Positions 7,411 to 14,664 of a stretch of 16,404 nucleotides of DNA are shown piece by piece (position 1 is the first letter of the stretch; every line of letters begins with the position of its first letter). Made by a program: the position numbers and the translations under genes. Below the pieces are notes generated by a model. The model did no database searches. It was not told the origin of the DNA and was given only the letters and a program-made list of their open reading frames with translations. Origin of the DNA: an uncultured Porphyromonadaceae bacterium (GTDB lineage Bacteria; Bacteroidota; Bacteroidia; Bacteroidales; Muribaculaceae); contig URWH01000019.1 of the NCBI GenBank assembly GCA_900551515.1, forward strand, positions 1 through 16,404, read 5' to 3'.

Positions 7411-9537
7411 TCAGGCGGGGATGGTGAAGATGAATCGGGCGCCGGGACCGGCATAAGTGGTGTCGACTTTCACTGTGCCGTGGAGCATTTCGGCTATCAT
7501 GCGGGAGATGTTGAGGCCCAGACCGGTGCCGGGATAGAGGTTGCTGAGCTTCGTGAAGCGCTCGAAAATAATCTCTTCCTTGCCCTCGGGCACGCCGATG
7601 CCGGTGTCCTCGACGATGAACGAGATAGTGGCGGCTTCGGTTGAGGTGGCCGGGTTGAGACGGTAGGAGAGATGCACGTAACCCTCTTCAGTGAATTTGG
7701 CTCCATTGTTGAGGAGGTTGCAGAGCACCTGCTCTACGCGGCGCGAGTCGGTGAGGATGTTGATGTCGGGGTCGGAGGTGTTGAGATAGCTCATTTCTAC
7801 ACCTTCGGCGGCATGTTTGCGCATGCTGGCTACGGCAACGTTGCAGATGTCGTTGACCGATGCCGAGCGGCGCTGCACCTCGATGGTGGAATTCTCGATC
7901 GAGGCGATGTCAAGGACGTCGTTGATGATGGCTCGGAGCATGTCGGCGCTGACGTCGATCATGTCGGCATAGCGCTGGAGGTAGACGCGTTTCTTATCGT
8001 CGATATTGTCGGTGATGATGTGGGCGCATTCGACGAGGGCGTTGAGGGGGGTGCGCACCTCGTGGCTCATGTTGTTGATGAACTCGGTCTTGTGGCGGTC
8101 GGCGCGGCGTGCATGGTCGCGGGCTTCGATGAGCTCTTTCTGTATGTTGCGCAGGGTGTCGCGTTCGCCGGTGAGCTGCTTGTTGGATTCGCGGATCTTT
8201 GCCGACATGCGGTTGGACCGCCGGAACAGCAGCAGGAGCACTATGATGATGAGCAGCAGAGTGCTTGCGCCGATGATGGCTATGATGAACATCTGGCGGT
8301 GATAGTCGGCGTCCTTGCGGTTTTGCTCGAGCTGCAGCGACATGTTGACGTCGCGCATGTTTCTCACTTGCGCGAGGATGTCGATGTCGTTGGTGCGTTC
8401 GGCGATTCGTTCGGCGTTGATTTTGGTGAAGAGGTCGTAGGCGCCTTTGTAGCCTTTGAGCAGCATTTCGGTGTTGTTGGTCTTCCCGGCGGCTTCGATC
8501 ATGTAGGCGTAGAAAATGGCGCGGTATGCTTCGTTGGCCGGATTGTCGATCTGCTTGTTGAGCAGCTCGAGAGCCTCATTGTAGCGTCCTTTGTCCATCA
8601 TGTAGAAAATGTGGCATCGCTGAGTGCTTTCCGCAAGCCGGGCGGCGTCGGGGTTTCGCCGGCATATTTCGAGGATGTTGTTATAGTAGAGGTCGACATC
8701 ATCTTCCGGGAGGAGCTTGTAGCAGTTCAGCAGGCGTGAGTAGGTGATGGTGTAATAGGTCTCAAAGGAGCGGTATTTACGGCCGACATCCTTGGCGTTT
8801 GTGACGCGCTCGTCGAGCAGCTTGAGATATTCGAGGCAGCATTCCACGGCCTTTTCCCTCTGGTCGGAGACATTGTAGATGAGGGAGGCCTCGAGATGAT
8901 AGAATGATTTGAGGTCGTGGGTGATATGGGGCGTGGAATAGAGGAGCTTGCGAAGCTCGGAGAGGTAGGATGCCAGACGGTCGGAGGAGATGTCGGCTTT
9001 GAGCAGGGTGCATATCTTGAGCAGGAACTCTATGCGGTCGTAGGGATCGGGATTGTCGACTGTGGTGTTGTTGATGATCAGCTCGCGCACATGCCGCTGA
9101 CGGGATGCTTCGCTCATCGTGTCGGCCTGAGCCACCATCAGTTCGGCGCGCAGGAAGCAGAGAGCCACGTGCTGTTCGACGCTCTGAGGCATGGCGGCAA
9201 TGGCGTTTATGAGCTCGCCGAAGCGCTTTTTATTGACATGGCCGCCGCCGAACACCGAGCCGAGAGAGCACATCTGCTCGATCTGCTGTTGCCGGGTGCC
9301 TCCGCGCATCAGGGCGTCGAGGAGTATCTCGCCGCGACGGACGCGGTCGTCGATGGGGCTTAGGTCGAAGAGGTCGTAGAGCAACGGGATGCTGTCTTTC
9401 AGCGTGGTGGCTTTGGCGAGCTTGATGCGGAGGCTGTCGGTGATGGCCTCGCGGTTGCTGATGCCGGGTGCCGCGGATAAGGCTGAAAGCGGTAATATCG
9501 TGAAAATGAAAAGAATGAGCTTTTGGCGTAATTTCAT
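7411..9537 (-). CDS. Sensor histidine kinase with periplasmic helical-repeat domain
   Basis: A 708-residue inner-membrane sensor kinase. The N-terminus is a signal sequence (MKLRQKLILFIFTILPLSAL, cleavage probably near residue 25). Residues 30-410 form a large helical, TPR-like extracytoplasmic domain, then one TM segment (416-437), a coiled-coil linker and the kinase core. Kinase motifs: H box FINNMSHEVRTPLNAL with phospho-acceptor His492, N box NLLNNGAKFT (606-615), G1 EDTGIGVP (643-650), F box FERFTKL (658-664), G2 GTGLGLNIS (670-678). There is no receiver domain and no DNA-binding domain, so it needs a separate response regulator, which is not in the window. The frame allows an ATG at 9564, but that lies upstream of the predicted transcription start; the ATG at 9537 opens directly on the signal sequence and is preferred. 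It is divergent from porU. Confidence 0.92.
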   Translation of the reverse strand: MKLRQKLILFIFTILPLSALSAAPGISNREAITDSLRIKLAKATTLKDSIPLLYDLFDLSPIDDRVRRGEILLDALMRGGTRQQQIEQMCSLGSVFGGGHVNKKRFGELINAIAAMPQSVEQHVALCFLRAELMVAQADTMSEASRQRHVRELIINNTTVDNPDPYDRIEFLLKICTLLKADISSDRLASYLSELRKLLYSTPHITHDLKSFYHLEASLIYNVSDQREKAVECCLEYLKLLDERVTNAKDVGRKYRSFETYYTITYSRLLNCYKLLPEDDVDLYYNNILEICRRNPDAARLAESTQRCHIFYMMDKGRYNEALELLNKQIDNPANEAYRAIFYAYMIEAAGKTNNTEMLLKGYKGAYDLFTKINAERIAERTNDIDILAQVRNMRDVNMSLQLEQNRKDADYHRQMFIIAIIGASTLLLIIIVLLLLFRRSNRMSAKIRESNKQLTGERDTLRNIQKELIEARDHARRADRHKTEFINNMSHEVRTPLNALVECAHIITDNIDDKKRVYLQRYADMIDVSADMLRAIINDVLDIASIENSTIEVQRRSASVNDICNVAVASMRKHAAEGVEMSYLNTSDPDINILTDSRRVEQVLCNLLNNGAKFTEEGYVHLSYRLNPATSTEAATISFIVEDTGIGVPEGKEEIIFERFTKLSNLYPGTGLGLNISRMIAEMLHGTVKVDTTYAGPGARFIFTIPA

Positions 9538-9566
9538 TGAAATGCGATGATAATGATTATGCATGG

Positions 9567-9574
9567 CAAATGTA
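9567..9574 (-). promoter_or_regulatory. Candidate -7 promoter element of the histidine kinase gene
   Basis: On the minus strand TACATTTG matches the Bacteroidetes -7 consensus TAnnTTTG exactly. No clear TTTG lies 19-20 nt upstream, so the -33 element is weak or absent. The start of transcription would be near 9560, upstream of the ATG at 9537 but downstream of the alternative ATG at 9564. Confidence 0.5.
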
Positions 9575-9590
9575 GCGATTTTTCATGACG

Positions 9591-9625
9591 TTCGGTAACT
9601 CTGTCGCCGAAAAATGCTATCTTTG
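9591..9625 (+). promoter_or_regulatory. Candidate promoter of porU
   Basis: TATCTTTG at 9618-9625 matches the Bacteroidetes -7 consensus TAnnTTTG exactly. The nearest -33-like sequence is TTCG at 9591-9594, with a longer than usual 23-nt spacer. The element lies about 113 nt before the porU start codon. Just upstream is GCCGAAAAATGC, similar to the sequence before the tRNA-Ser -7 element. Confidence 0.6.
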
Positions 9626-9738
9626 TACGTTAAAGTCACCTAAAGCTGTCGGAATCTGCAATAAACAGTGGCCGTTTTACGTTGATATATGGCTGCATTG
9701 TGCGGCATTGTCATATTTCTTAATTGAAAAGGAATCGA

Positions 9739-12700
9739 ATGAAGAGCATTTTTACTCGTCTTTATCATATCATGATCATATTGCCGGCGCTGCTGCTGGC
9801 GTCGGTGTCGGCCGGAGCGTTTTCGACCGATACCTACACCACGCAGTCGGTGCTTTCGTCCGGACGCTGGATGAAGGTGGCCGTCAAGAGCTCGGGCATT
9901 TATTTCATCCCGGCAGCCGCGCTGCGTTCGTGGGGCTTCAGCGACATTTCGAAGGTGAGCATCCACGGCTACGGCGGCGCTCAGCTGCCCGAGCAGCTCA
10001 CCAGAAGCACCTATATCGACGACCTCCCCGAAGTGCCGGCCGAACGCACCTCGGCAGGCATCTATTTCTATGCTTCGGGCATAGAGACATGGACGCTGCG
10101 CCGGCAGAACTACACGCCGACGCTCAACGCCTACTCGACCGAGGGCTTCTACTATGTGACGCAAACCGACGGCGAGCCGCTCGAGCTGACCCGCGAGGGC
10201 GAATATGCGGCCGGCAACGAGCACGCTACACAGTTCACCGAGCGTCTGTTTCATGAGGTGGACCAGACCTCGATCAGCGGCTCGGGACAGGCTATGTACG
10301 GCGAGGATTTCCGCTACACACGTTCGCGCTCGTTCCGCTTCGACATCCCCGACCGCATCGAGGATGAGAGGGCATGGGTCAGCATCACGTTTGCCGCGGC
10401 CTCCACATCGCAGACACGCCTGGAAATAACCATCGACGGCCAGCGCACCTCAAGCGACCTGACAATAAGAAACAAGGACGACAATTACGGCGCACAGGCC
10501 ACATACTCGGGCTCATACACACCCACAGGCAACTCCACGACCATCGGCCTCAACTATGTGTCGGCCGGCATTGTCGAAGCCGCGCATCTCGACAAGATCA
10601 CAATCAACTATCAGCGCCGCATCAAGCTGCTCAACGGCAAGCTCTCGTTTGAGGCAAACACCGCCACCGTAGCTCTTGAAGGCGCCGACGAGAAGACGCA
10701 GGTGTGGGATGTCACCGACCCGCTGCAGCCTTTCCGGCTCAACACCGCTATGGCCGGCGGCCGTCTGTGCTGGACCAATCCCTACACCGGCCGGCGCCGC
10801 TATGAGGCGTGGAGCGAGTCGGGTGCCATGGCTTCCGTGACGGCGGTGGGCTCTGTGGCCAACCAGAATCTCCACGGCATCAGCGAGCTGCCCGACATGG
10901 TGATATTCACCGTGGCCGACTGGGCCGGCGAGGCCGAGCGCCTGGCCAACTTCCATCGCGCCGAGCCCGATAATTTCAACGTGCTCGTGGTGCGTCAGGA
11001 TGAAGTGTTCAACGAGTTTTCGTCGGGCACACGCGATCCCAACGCCTTCCGCAAGATGCTCAAAATGCTCTATGACCGCGGCGAAGAAGCCGGTCATCCG
11101 CTGCGCTACGTGCTGATGTTCGGCCGCCCCACCTACGACAACCGCGCCCTCTCGAGCTCGTCAGGCGCCAAGGACGCCCCCTTCATGCCCACATGGCAGA
11201 GTCCCGAATCGCTGACCGAAGGCAGCACCTACACCTCCGACGATATCTTCGGTATCCTCGGCGACAACTCAGGCAACTTCTATCCCGGCGACCGCATCCA
11301 GCTCTCCGTTGGACGCATACCGGCCCGCACTCTCACGCAGGCCAAAAGCTATGTCGACAAGCTGTTGGCCTACGACTCTTCGTCGCCTTCCGGTGAATGG
11401 AAAAACAACATAGTGCTCGAGGCCGACAACGGCAATGCGGGCGTGTTCATGACGGCTATGGAAAAGATGCAGGAACGGATGCTGGACCATGGCGACGCAC
11501 AGGCGTTCACCTTCAATAAGGTGTATGTCGACGCCTTCCCCATCATGGGCGGCGTGTGCGTGAAAGGCCGCGAGCGTTTCTACCGCATGCTCGACGACGG
11601 CATCTTTTTCTGGATCTACAACGGCCATGGCGCCATACAGACTCTCTGCGGCGAGGGAATGCATTCGCGTTCCGACATCAACTCAATGTACAACAAACGC
11701 TGGCCGGTGCTCTTTGCCGCCACCTGCTCATTCTCGCAGTGGGACGGCAATGATACGAGCGGCGCCGAAACGCTCGCGTTCAATGCCAACGGCGGCGCTA
11801 TAGCCACCCTGTCGGCCACGCGCAAGGTGTTCGTGTCGCACAACAACAGCATACTGTCGGCCCTCGGCTACCGGCTGCTGCACCGCGACAGCGACGGCAA
11901 ATTCAAACGTCTGGGCGACTATTTCCGCGACACCAAAAACATCGACTCGCTGCGCTCCACCACCGGCATGTCGCGCACCAAACTGTGCTACGTGCTCCTC
12001 GGCGACCCGGCCATGCGTCTGACCACGCCGTCGCCGAAGGTGACGCTCGAAACCATCGACGGCGACGATTTCCTTTCGGGCGATTGCGTGCTAATGGCGC
12101 GCCAGCGCGCACGCCTTGCAGGCACTGTCTACGGCACTGACGGCGAGCCGCTCGACGATTTCAACGGCACGCTTGCCGTGACGATCTACGACTCGGAATA
12201 CAGCACCACCTCCAGCGGCCTGGAGGTCGATGAGACGGGTGGCCGCTCCATCACCTTTGAAGAGATGGGCAACAAGCTCTACAGCGGCCGCGGCACGGTG
12301 AAAAACGGCCGCTTCGAGATCGACGTGGTGATGCCCTCGGAGATTGCCGACAACTGGCGCCCGGCCACGATCAACTTCTATGCCAGGGCCGACGACGGCC
12401 GTGAGGCCATGGGCAACTCGCGCGACTTCCACGTGTTCGGCTATGACGAAAATGCCGAGCCCGACACCACGGCGCCCGTGATCGACTATGCCTATCTCAA
12501 CCACTCGAGCTTCACCAACGGCAGCGTGGTCAACGAGGAGCCGATGTTTCTCGCCGGCGTCTCCGACGATGTCTCGATCAATATGTCGACAGCCGGCATC
12601 GGCCATCAGATGATGCTGAAGCTCGACGACAGCCGCTCGTACAACGACGTGTCGCTCTACTACACACCGGCCGCCGACGGTTCGCCCTCAGGCACCGTGT

Positions 12701-13128
12701 CCTATCCCATGAGCGAGCTCAGCCCGGGCAACCACACGCTCACTTTCCGCGTGTGGGACACCGACGGCAACTCCACATCGCACACCCTCAGCTTCTTTGT
12801 CGAAGTGGGCGCAGCCCCGCAGATTTTCGACATATTCACCGACGCCAACCCGGCCACGACGCATGCCAATTTCTACATCAGCCACAACCGTCCCGACGCC
12901 AACGCCGAGGTTACGCTCGAGATCTACAGCATCGCAGGCCGCCGCGTGTGGACGTCGAAGGTCGAGGGCCGCAGCGATATGTTCTTGAGCACTCCCATCC
13001 AGTGGAACCTCTGCGACATGGGCGGCGCCCGCGTGGGCCGCGGTATCTACATCTACCGCGCCACAATAAAAATTGACGGCCATGAGCTGCAGACATCTGC
13101 AAAGCGCATAGCCGTCACCGGTAACTAA
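9739..13128 (+). CDS. porU: Type IX secretion system sortase PorU (C25 family)
   Basis: PorU is the outer-surface sortase of the Bacteroidetes type IX secretion system: it removes the C-terminal signal from cargo and links the cargo to a lipopolysaccharide anchor. The 1129-residue protein has a signal peptide (about 1-27, cleavage near SAGA), an N-terminal beta-rich region to about 380, a gingipain-like C25 cysteine-peptidase domain at about 384-760, Ig-like beta regions, and a C-terminal type IX sorting-like domain (about 1025-1129, with YSIAGRRVW and GRGIYIYRATI). Catalytic candidates are His630 in YNGHGA and Cys663 in AATCSFSQWD. Length fits PorU. The ATG at 9739 follows AAAAGGA with good spacing; a TTG at 9724 is in frame but less likely. 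Its usual neighbour porV is not next to it; the next gene converges from the other strand. A divergent sensor kinase shares its promoter region. Confidence 0.93.
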   Translation: MKSIFTRLYHIMIILPALLLASVSAGAFSTDTYTTQSVLSSGRWMKVAVKSSGIYFIPAAALRSWGFSDISKVSIHGYGGAQLPEQLTRSTYIDDLPEVPAERTSAGIYFYASGIETWTLRRQNYTPTLNAYSTEGFYYVTQTDGEPLELTREGEYAAGNEHATQFTERLFHEVDQTSISGSGQAMYGEDFRYTRSRSFRFDIPDRIEDERAWVSITFAAASTSQTRLEITIDGQRTSSDLTIRNKDDNYGAQATYSGSYTPTGNSTTIGLNYVSAGIVEAAHLDKITINYQRRIKLLNGKLSFEANTATVALEGADEKTQVWDVTDPLQPFRLNTAMAGGRLCWTNPYTGRRRYEAWSESGAMASVTAVGSVANQNLHGISELPDMVIFTVADWAGEAERLANFHRAEPDNFNVLVVRQDEVFNEFSSGTRDPNAFRKMLKMLYDRGEEAGHPLRYVLMFGRPTYDNRALSSSSGAKDAPFMPTWQSPESLTEGSTYTSDDIFGILGDNSGNFYPGDRIQLSVGRIPARTLTQAKSYVDKLLAYDSSSPSGEWKNNIVLEADNGNAGVFMTAMEKMQERMLDHGDAQAFTFNKVYVDAFPIMGGVCVKGRERFYRMLDDGIFFWIYNGHGAIQTLCGEGMHSRSDINSMYNKRWPVLFAATCSFSQWDGNDTSGAETLAFNANGGAIATLSATRKVFVSHNNSILSALGYRLLHRDSDGKFKRLGDYFRDTKNIDSLRSTTGMSRTKLCYVLLGDPAMRLTTPSPKVTLETIDGDDFLSGDCVLMARQRARLAGTVYGTDGEPLDDFNGTLAVTIYDSEYSTTSSGLEVDETGGRSITFEEMGNKLYSGRGTVKNGRFEIDVVMPSEIADNWRPATINFYARADDGREAMGNSRDFHVFGYDENAEPDTTAPVIDYAYLNHSSFTNGSVVNEEPMFLAGVSDDVSINMSTAGIGHQMMLKLDDSRSYNDVSLYYTPAADGSPSGTVSYPMSELSPGNHTLTFRVWDTDGNSTSHTLSFFVEVGAAPQIFDIFTDANPATTHANFYISHNRPDANAEVTLEIYSIAGRRVWTSKVEGRSDMFLSTPIQWNLCDMGGARVGRGIYIYRATIKIDGHELQTSAKRIAVTGN

Positions 13129-13139
13129 ATAGTCGGTTA

Positions 13140-14015
13140 TTATTTCCAGATCATCGTTGCCAGCACGGGACAATGGTCGGAGAGCCAGCGTCCGTTGAGC
13201 GTCTCGGCAAGCACGCCGTAGCTCTTCACGGTCAACGGGCCGCCGATAAACACGTAGTCGATAAGCACTTTCTCCTTTTCGGGAAGACGCCCGAATTCAT
13301 GATAGCTCCACGCCGGACCGTAGACGAGGGGCGATGCGGTGCGCGTGTCGGTGAGATGGTTGGGTGTCGACTCGCCCGTGATGTGGGCCACGACATCGCT
13401 CTCGGGCGTGGAGTTGAAATCGCCGGTCACCACCACCGGCAGATCGCCGCGCATGGCGCTGACGCTGTCGAGGATCAGGGTGATGCCCTCACGGCGTGCG
13501 GTCACGCCCACGTGATCGAGATGGGTGTTGAGAGCCAGAAGCTCGCGGCCGGTGGCCTTGTCGCGCAGACGGGCCCATGTGGCTATGCGCACGCAGGCGC
13601 CGTCCCATCCCAGCGACCCTTTCACATCGGGCGTTTCGCTGAGCCAGAAATTGCCCGACTTCACGAGGTCGAAGCGGTCGGTGCGATACCACAATGCGGC
13701 ATATTCGCCTTTCTCGGCTCCGTCGTCGCGTCCCACGCCGACAACGCCATAGTCCTTGAGCTGCGATTTAAGATATTCGAGCTGATTGTGGAGCACTTCC
13801 TGCGTGCCGACGATATCGGCGGCATAGAAATTGATGGCCTGAGCCACGCGCTCACGGCGGTAGGCCCAGTTGTCGAGGCTGTCGGCGGGATTGTCGTAGC
13901 GCACGTTGAAGCTCATCACCTTGAGGTCGGCCGGTTGAGCGGCGGCGTCGCCGTCGGTTTTGCCCGTGCATGCAGCGGCAAGCAGCGGGAGCAGTAAAAG
14001 AAACAATTTTTTCAT
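13140..14015 (-). CDS. Endonuclease/exonuclease/phosphatase family lipoprotein
   Basis: A 291-residue protein with a lipoprotein signal: MKKLFLLLLPLLAAAC, lipidated Cys16. The rest is one endonuclease/exonuclease/phosphatase (DNase I-like) domain. Visible active-site motifs are MSFNVRYDNP (Asn37), GTQEVL (metal-binding Glu73), LNTHLDHVG (His165), VTGDFNSTPES (Asp199, Asn201), IDYVF (Asp253) and LSDHCPV (Asp280, His281), so the metal-dependent phosphodiesterase site looks complete. The family cuts DNA, phospholipid head groups or inositol phosphates; secreted Bacteroidales members of this size are often annotated only as 'endonuclease/exonuclease/phosphatase', and the substrate cannot be told here. 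Being a lipoprotein, it acts in the periplasm or at the cell surface. It ends 11 nt from the end of porU on the opposite strand. Confidence 0.9.
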   Translation of the reverse strand: MKKLFLLLLPLLAAACTGKTDGDAAAQPADLKVMSFNVRYDNPADSLDNWAYRRERVAQAINFYAADIVGTQEVLHNQLEYLKSQLKDYGVVGVGRDDGAEKGEYAALWYRTDRFDLVKSGNFWLSETPDVKGSLGWDGACVRIATWARLRDKATGRELLALNTHLDHVGVTARREGITLILDSVSAMRGDLPVVVTGDFNSTPESDVVAHITGESTPNHLTDTRTASPLVYGPAWSYHEFGRLPEKEKVLIDYVFIGGPLTVKSYGVLAETLNGRWLSDHCPVLATMIWK

Positions 14016-14040
14016 GATCGGTTTTGATTTATTGCGGGTG

Positions 14041-14088
14041 GATGTTGATTATGTGACGGATGTGATTGATGTGATTTATGTAACGGAT
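14041..14088. repeat. Short direct repeats upstream of the phosphatase-family gene
   Basis: GATGTGATT occurs twice in tandem at 14059-14076. Around it, ATTATGTGACGGAT (14048-14061) and ATTTATGTAACGGAT (14074-14088) form an imperfect direct repeat with a period of about 26 bp. The repeats lie 25-75 nt upstream of the minus-strand start codon at 14015, where a promoter or operator would be expected. No consensus -7 element was found for this gene; the closest match is TAATTTCG on the minus strand near 14127-14134. Confidence 0.4.
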
Positions 14089-14146
14089 ATAAGGCCGGTT
14101 GGGGCGGTTAATTAGCGGTTATTTTCGGCGAAATTATAAAAAAACG

Positions 14147-14178
14147 GCCGAAAAACATTGCCGAGCCGAAAAACTTTG
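14147..14178 (+). repeat. 14-nt direct repeat overlapping the tRNA promoter
   Basis: GCCGAAAAACATTG (14147-14160) and GCCGAAAAACTTTG (14165-14178) differ at one base and are offset by 18 bp. The end of the first copy is the -33 element of the tRNA-Ser promoter, and the second copy fills most of the spacer. A similar GCCGAAAAA stretch precedes the -7 element of porU. Confidence 0.5.
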
Positions 14179-14187
14179 CTAATTTTG
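14157..14187 (+). promoter_or_regulatory. Promoter of tRNA-Ser
   Basis: ATTG at 14157-14160 (three of four bases of the -33 TTTG), a 19-nt spacer and TAATTTTG at 14180-14187 (exact TAnnTTTG) form a good Bacteroidetes housekeeping promoter. Transcription would start near 14194, about 10 nt before the mature tRNA. Confidence 0.7.
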
Positions 14188-14203
14188 CACCCACGAAACC
14201 ACT

Positions 14204-14290
14204 GGAAAGATGCCGGAGTGGTCGATCGGGACGGTCTCGAAAACCGTTGTACCCTTACGGGTACCCAGGGTTCGAATCCCTGTCTTTCCG
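14204..14290 (+). tRNA. tRNA-Ser (anticodon CGA)
   Basis: An 87-nt class II tRNA. The acceptor stem pairs GGAAAGA (14204-14210) with TCTTTCC (14283-14289), leaving discriminator G14290. The anticodon stem ACGGT/ACCGT closes the loop CTCGAAA with anticodon CGA at 14238-14240, which reads the serine codon UCG. The long variable arm GTACCC-TTAC-GGGTAC is typical of serine tRNAs. The T arm is CAGGG-TTCGAAT-CCCTG (14266-14282). The 3' CCA is not encoded (CAA follows), so it must be added after transcription. Confidence 0.95.
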
Positions 14291-14294
14291 CAAA

Positions 14295-14326
14295 GAAGGT
14301 CCGGAAGCGCAAGCTTTCGGACCTTC
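14295..14326 (+). terminator. 14-bp hairpin just after tRNA-Ser
   Basis: GAAGGTCCGGAAGC (14295-14308) pairs along its full length, with one G-T wobble, with GCTTTCGGACCTTC (14313-14326) around a GCAA tetraloop, a stable GNRA type. It begins 4 nt after the tRNA discriminator base. There is no T run after it on the plus strand, so it may be a processing or rho-assisted end signal rather than a classical intrinsic terminator. Confidence 0.5.
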
Positions 14327-14347
14327 GTGCGAAGAAAGGCGGGATGA

Positions 14348-14410
14348 GAACCCTGATGGGTTCGTTATCGCGTAGCGCTTGCGGAGCAAGAAACCCTGGC
14401 TTTCCGCAAA
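14348..14410 (+). repeat. Hairpin cluster ending in an imperfect copy of the tRNA-Ser 3' end
   Basis: Three hairpins follow closely: GAACCC-TGAT-GGGTTC (14348-14363), CGC-GTA-GCG (14369-14377) and CTTGC-GGA-GCAAG (14378-14390). Then 14394-14410 repeats the tRNA 3' end and its flank (14278-14294) with one mismatch in 17 bases, 116 bp downstream. No complete second tRNA can be folded from it. The remaining DNA to the promoter at 14543 is AT-rich with no gene I can support. Confidence 0.5.
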
Positions 14411-14542
14411 AAGATACCGGATAAGCCTCCTTGAGATACCATTACTATACATATGACATGAATATGTGTATCGGGTATGTGTTTGTGCGTCAATAGCTTG
14501 TATATGTTAATATAATTTAGCAAATATTTGTACCCAAATGAT

Positions 14543-14574
14543 TTTGTGCAGCACTTTAAAAAGCAGTATATTTG
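14543..14574 (+). promoter_or_regulatory. Consensus promoter of the OmpA/TPR lipoprotein gene
   Basis: TTTG at 14543-14546, a 20-nt spacer and TATATTTG at 14567-14574 match both Bacteroidetes promoter elements exactly. Transcription would start near 14581, giving a leader of about 84 nt. Such a perfect match fits strong expression, in line with the codon choice of the gene behind it. Confidence 0.75.
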
Positions 14575-14664
14575 CGCAATAAAACACGGCTTCGGCATTC
14601 GTGCCCAACCCTTAGATACATGAAAAAAGAGATAAAACAACAACCACATTAAGAACTATTCGCT

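Noticed and set aside
7248..7454. 68-residue minus-strand open frame after the kinase gene
   Set aside because: Overlaps the kinase 3' end and the promoter region downstream; composition is Pro/Ser shadow-like with no ribosome-binding site.
7672..8739. 355-residue plus-strand open frame opposite the histidine kinase
   Set aside because: The minus strand has all kinase motifs; this is a shadow frame rich in Val/Asp/Gly.
9585..10256. Plus-strand open frame overlapping the porU start
   Set aside because: It runs through the porU promoter and then out of frame through the porU signal peptide region; no domain seen.
14278..14410. attL/attR pair of an integrated element at tRNA-Ser
   Set aside because: The repeats enclose only 116 bp with no integrase or cargo; a degraded duplication is more likely.
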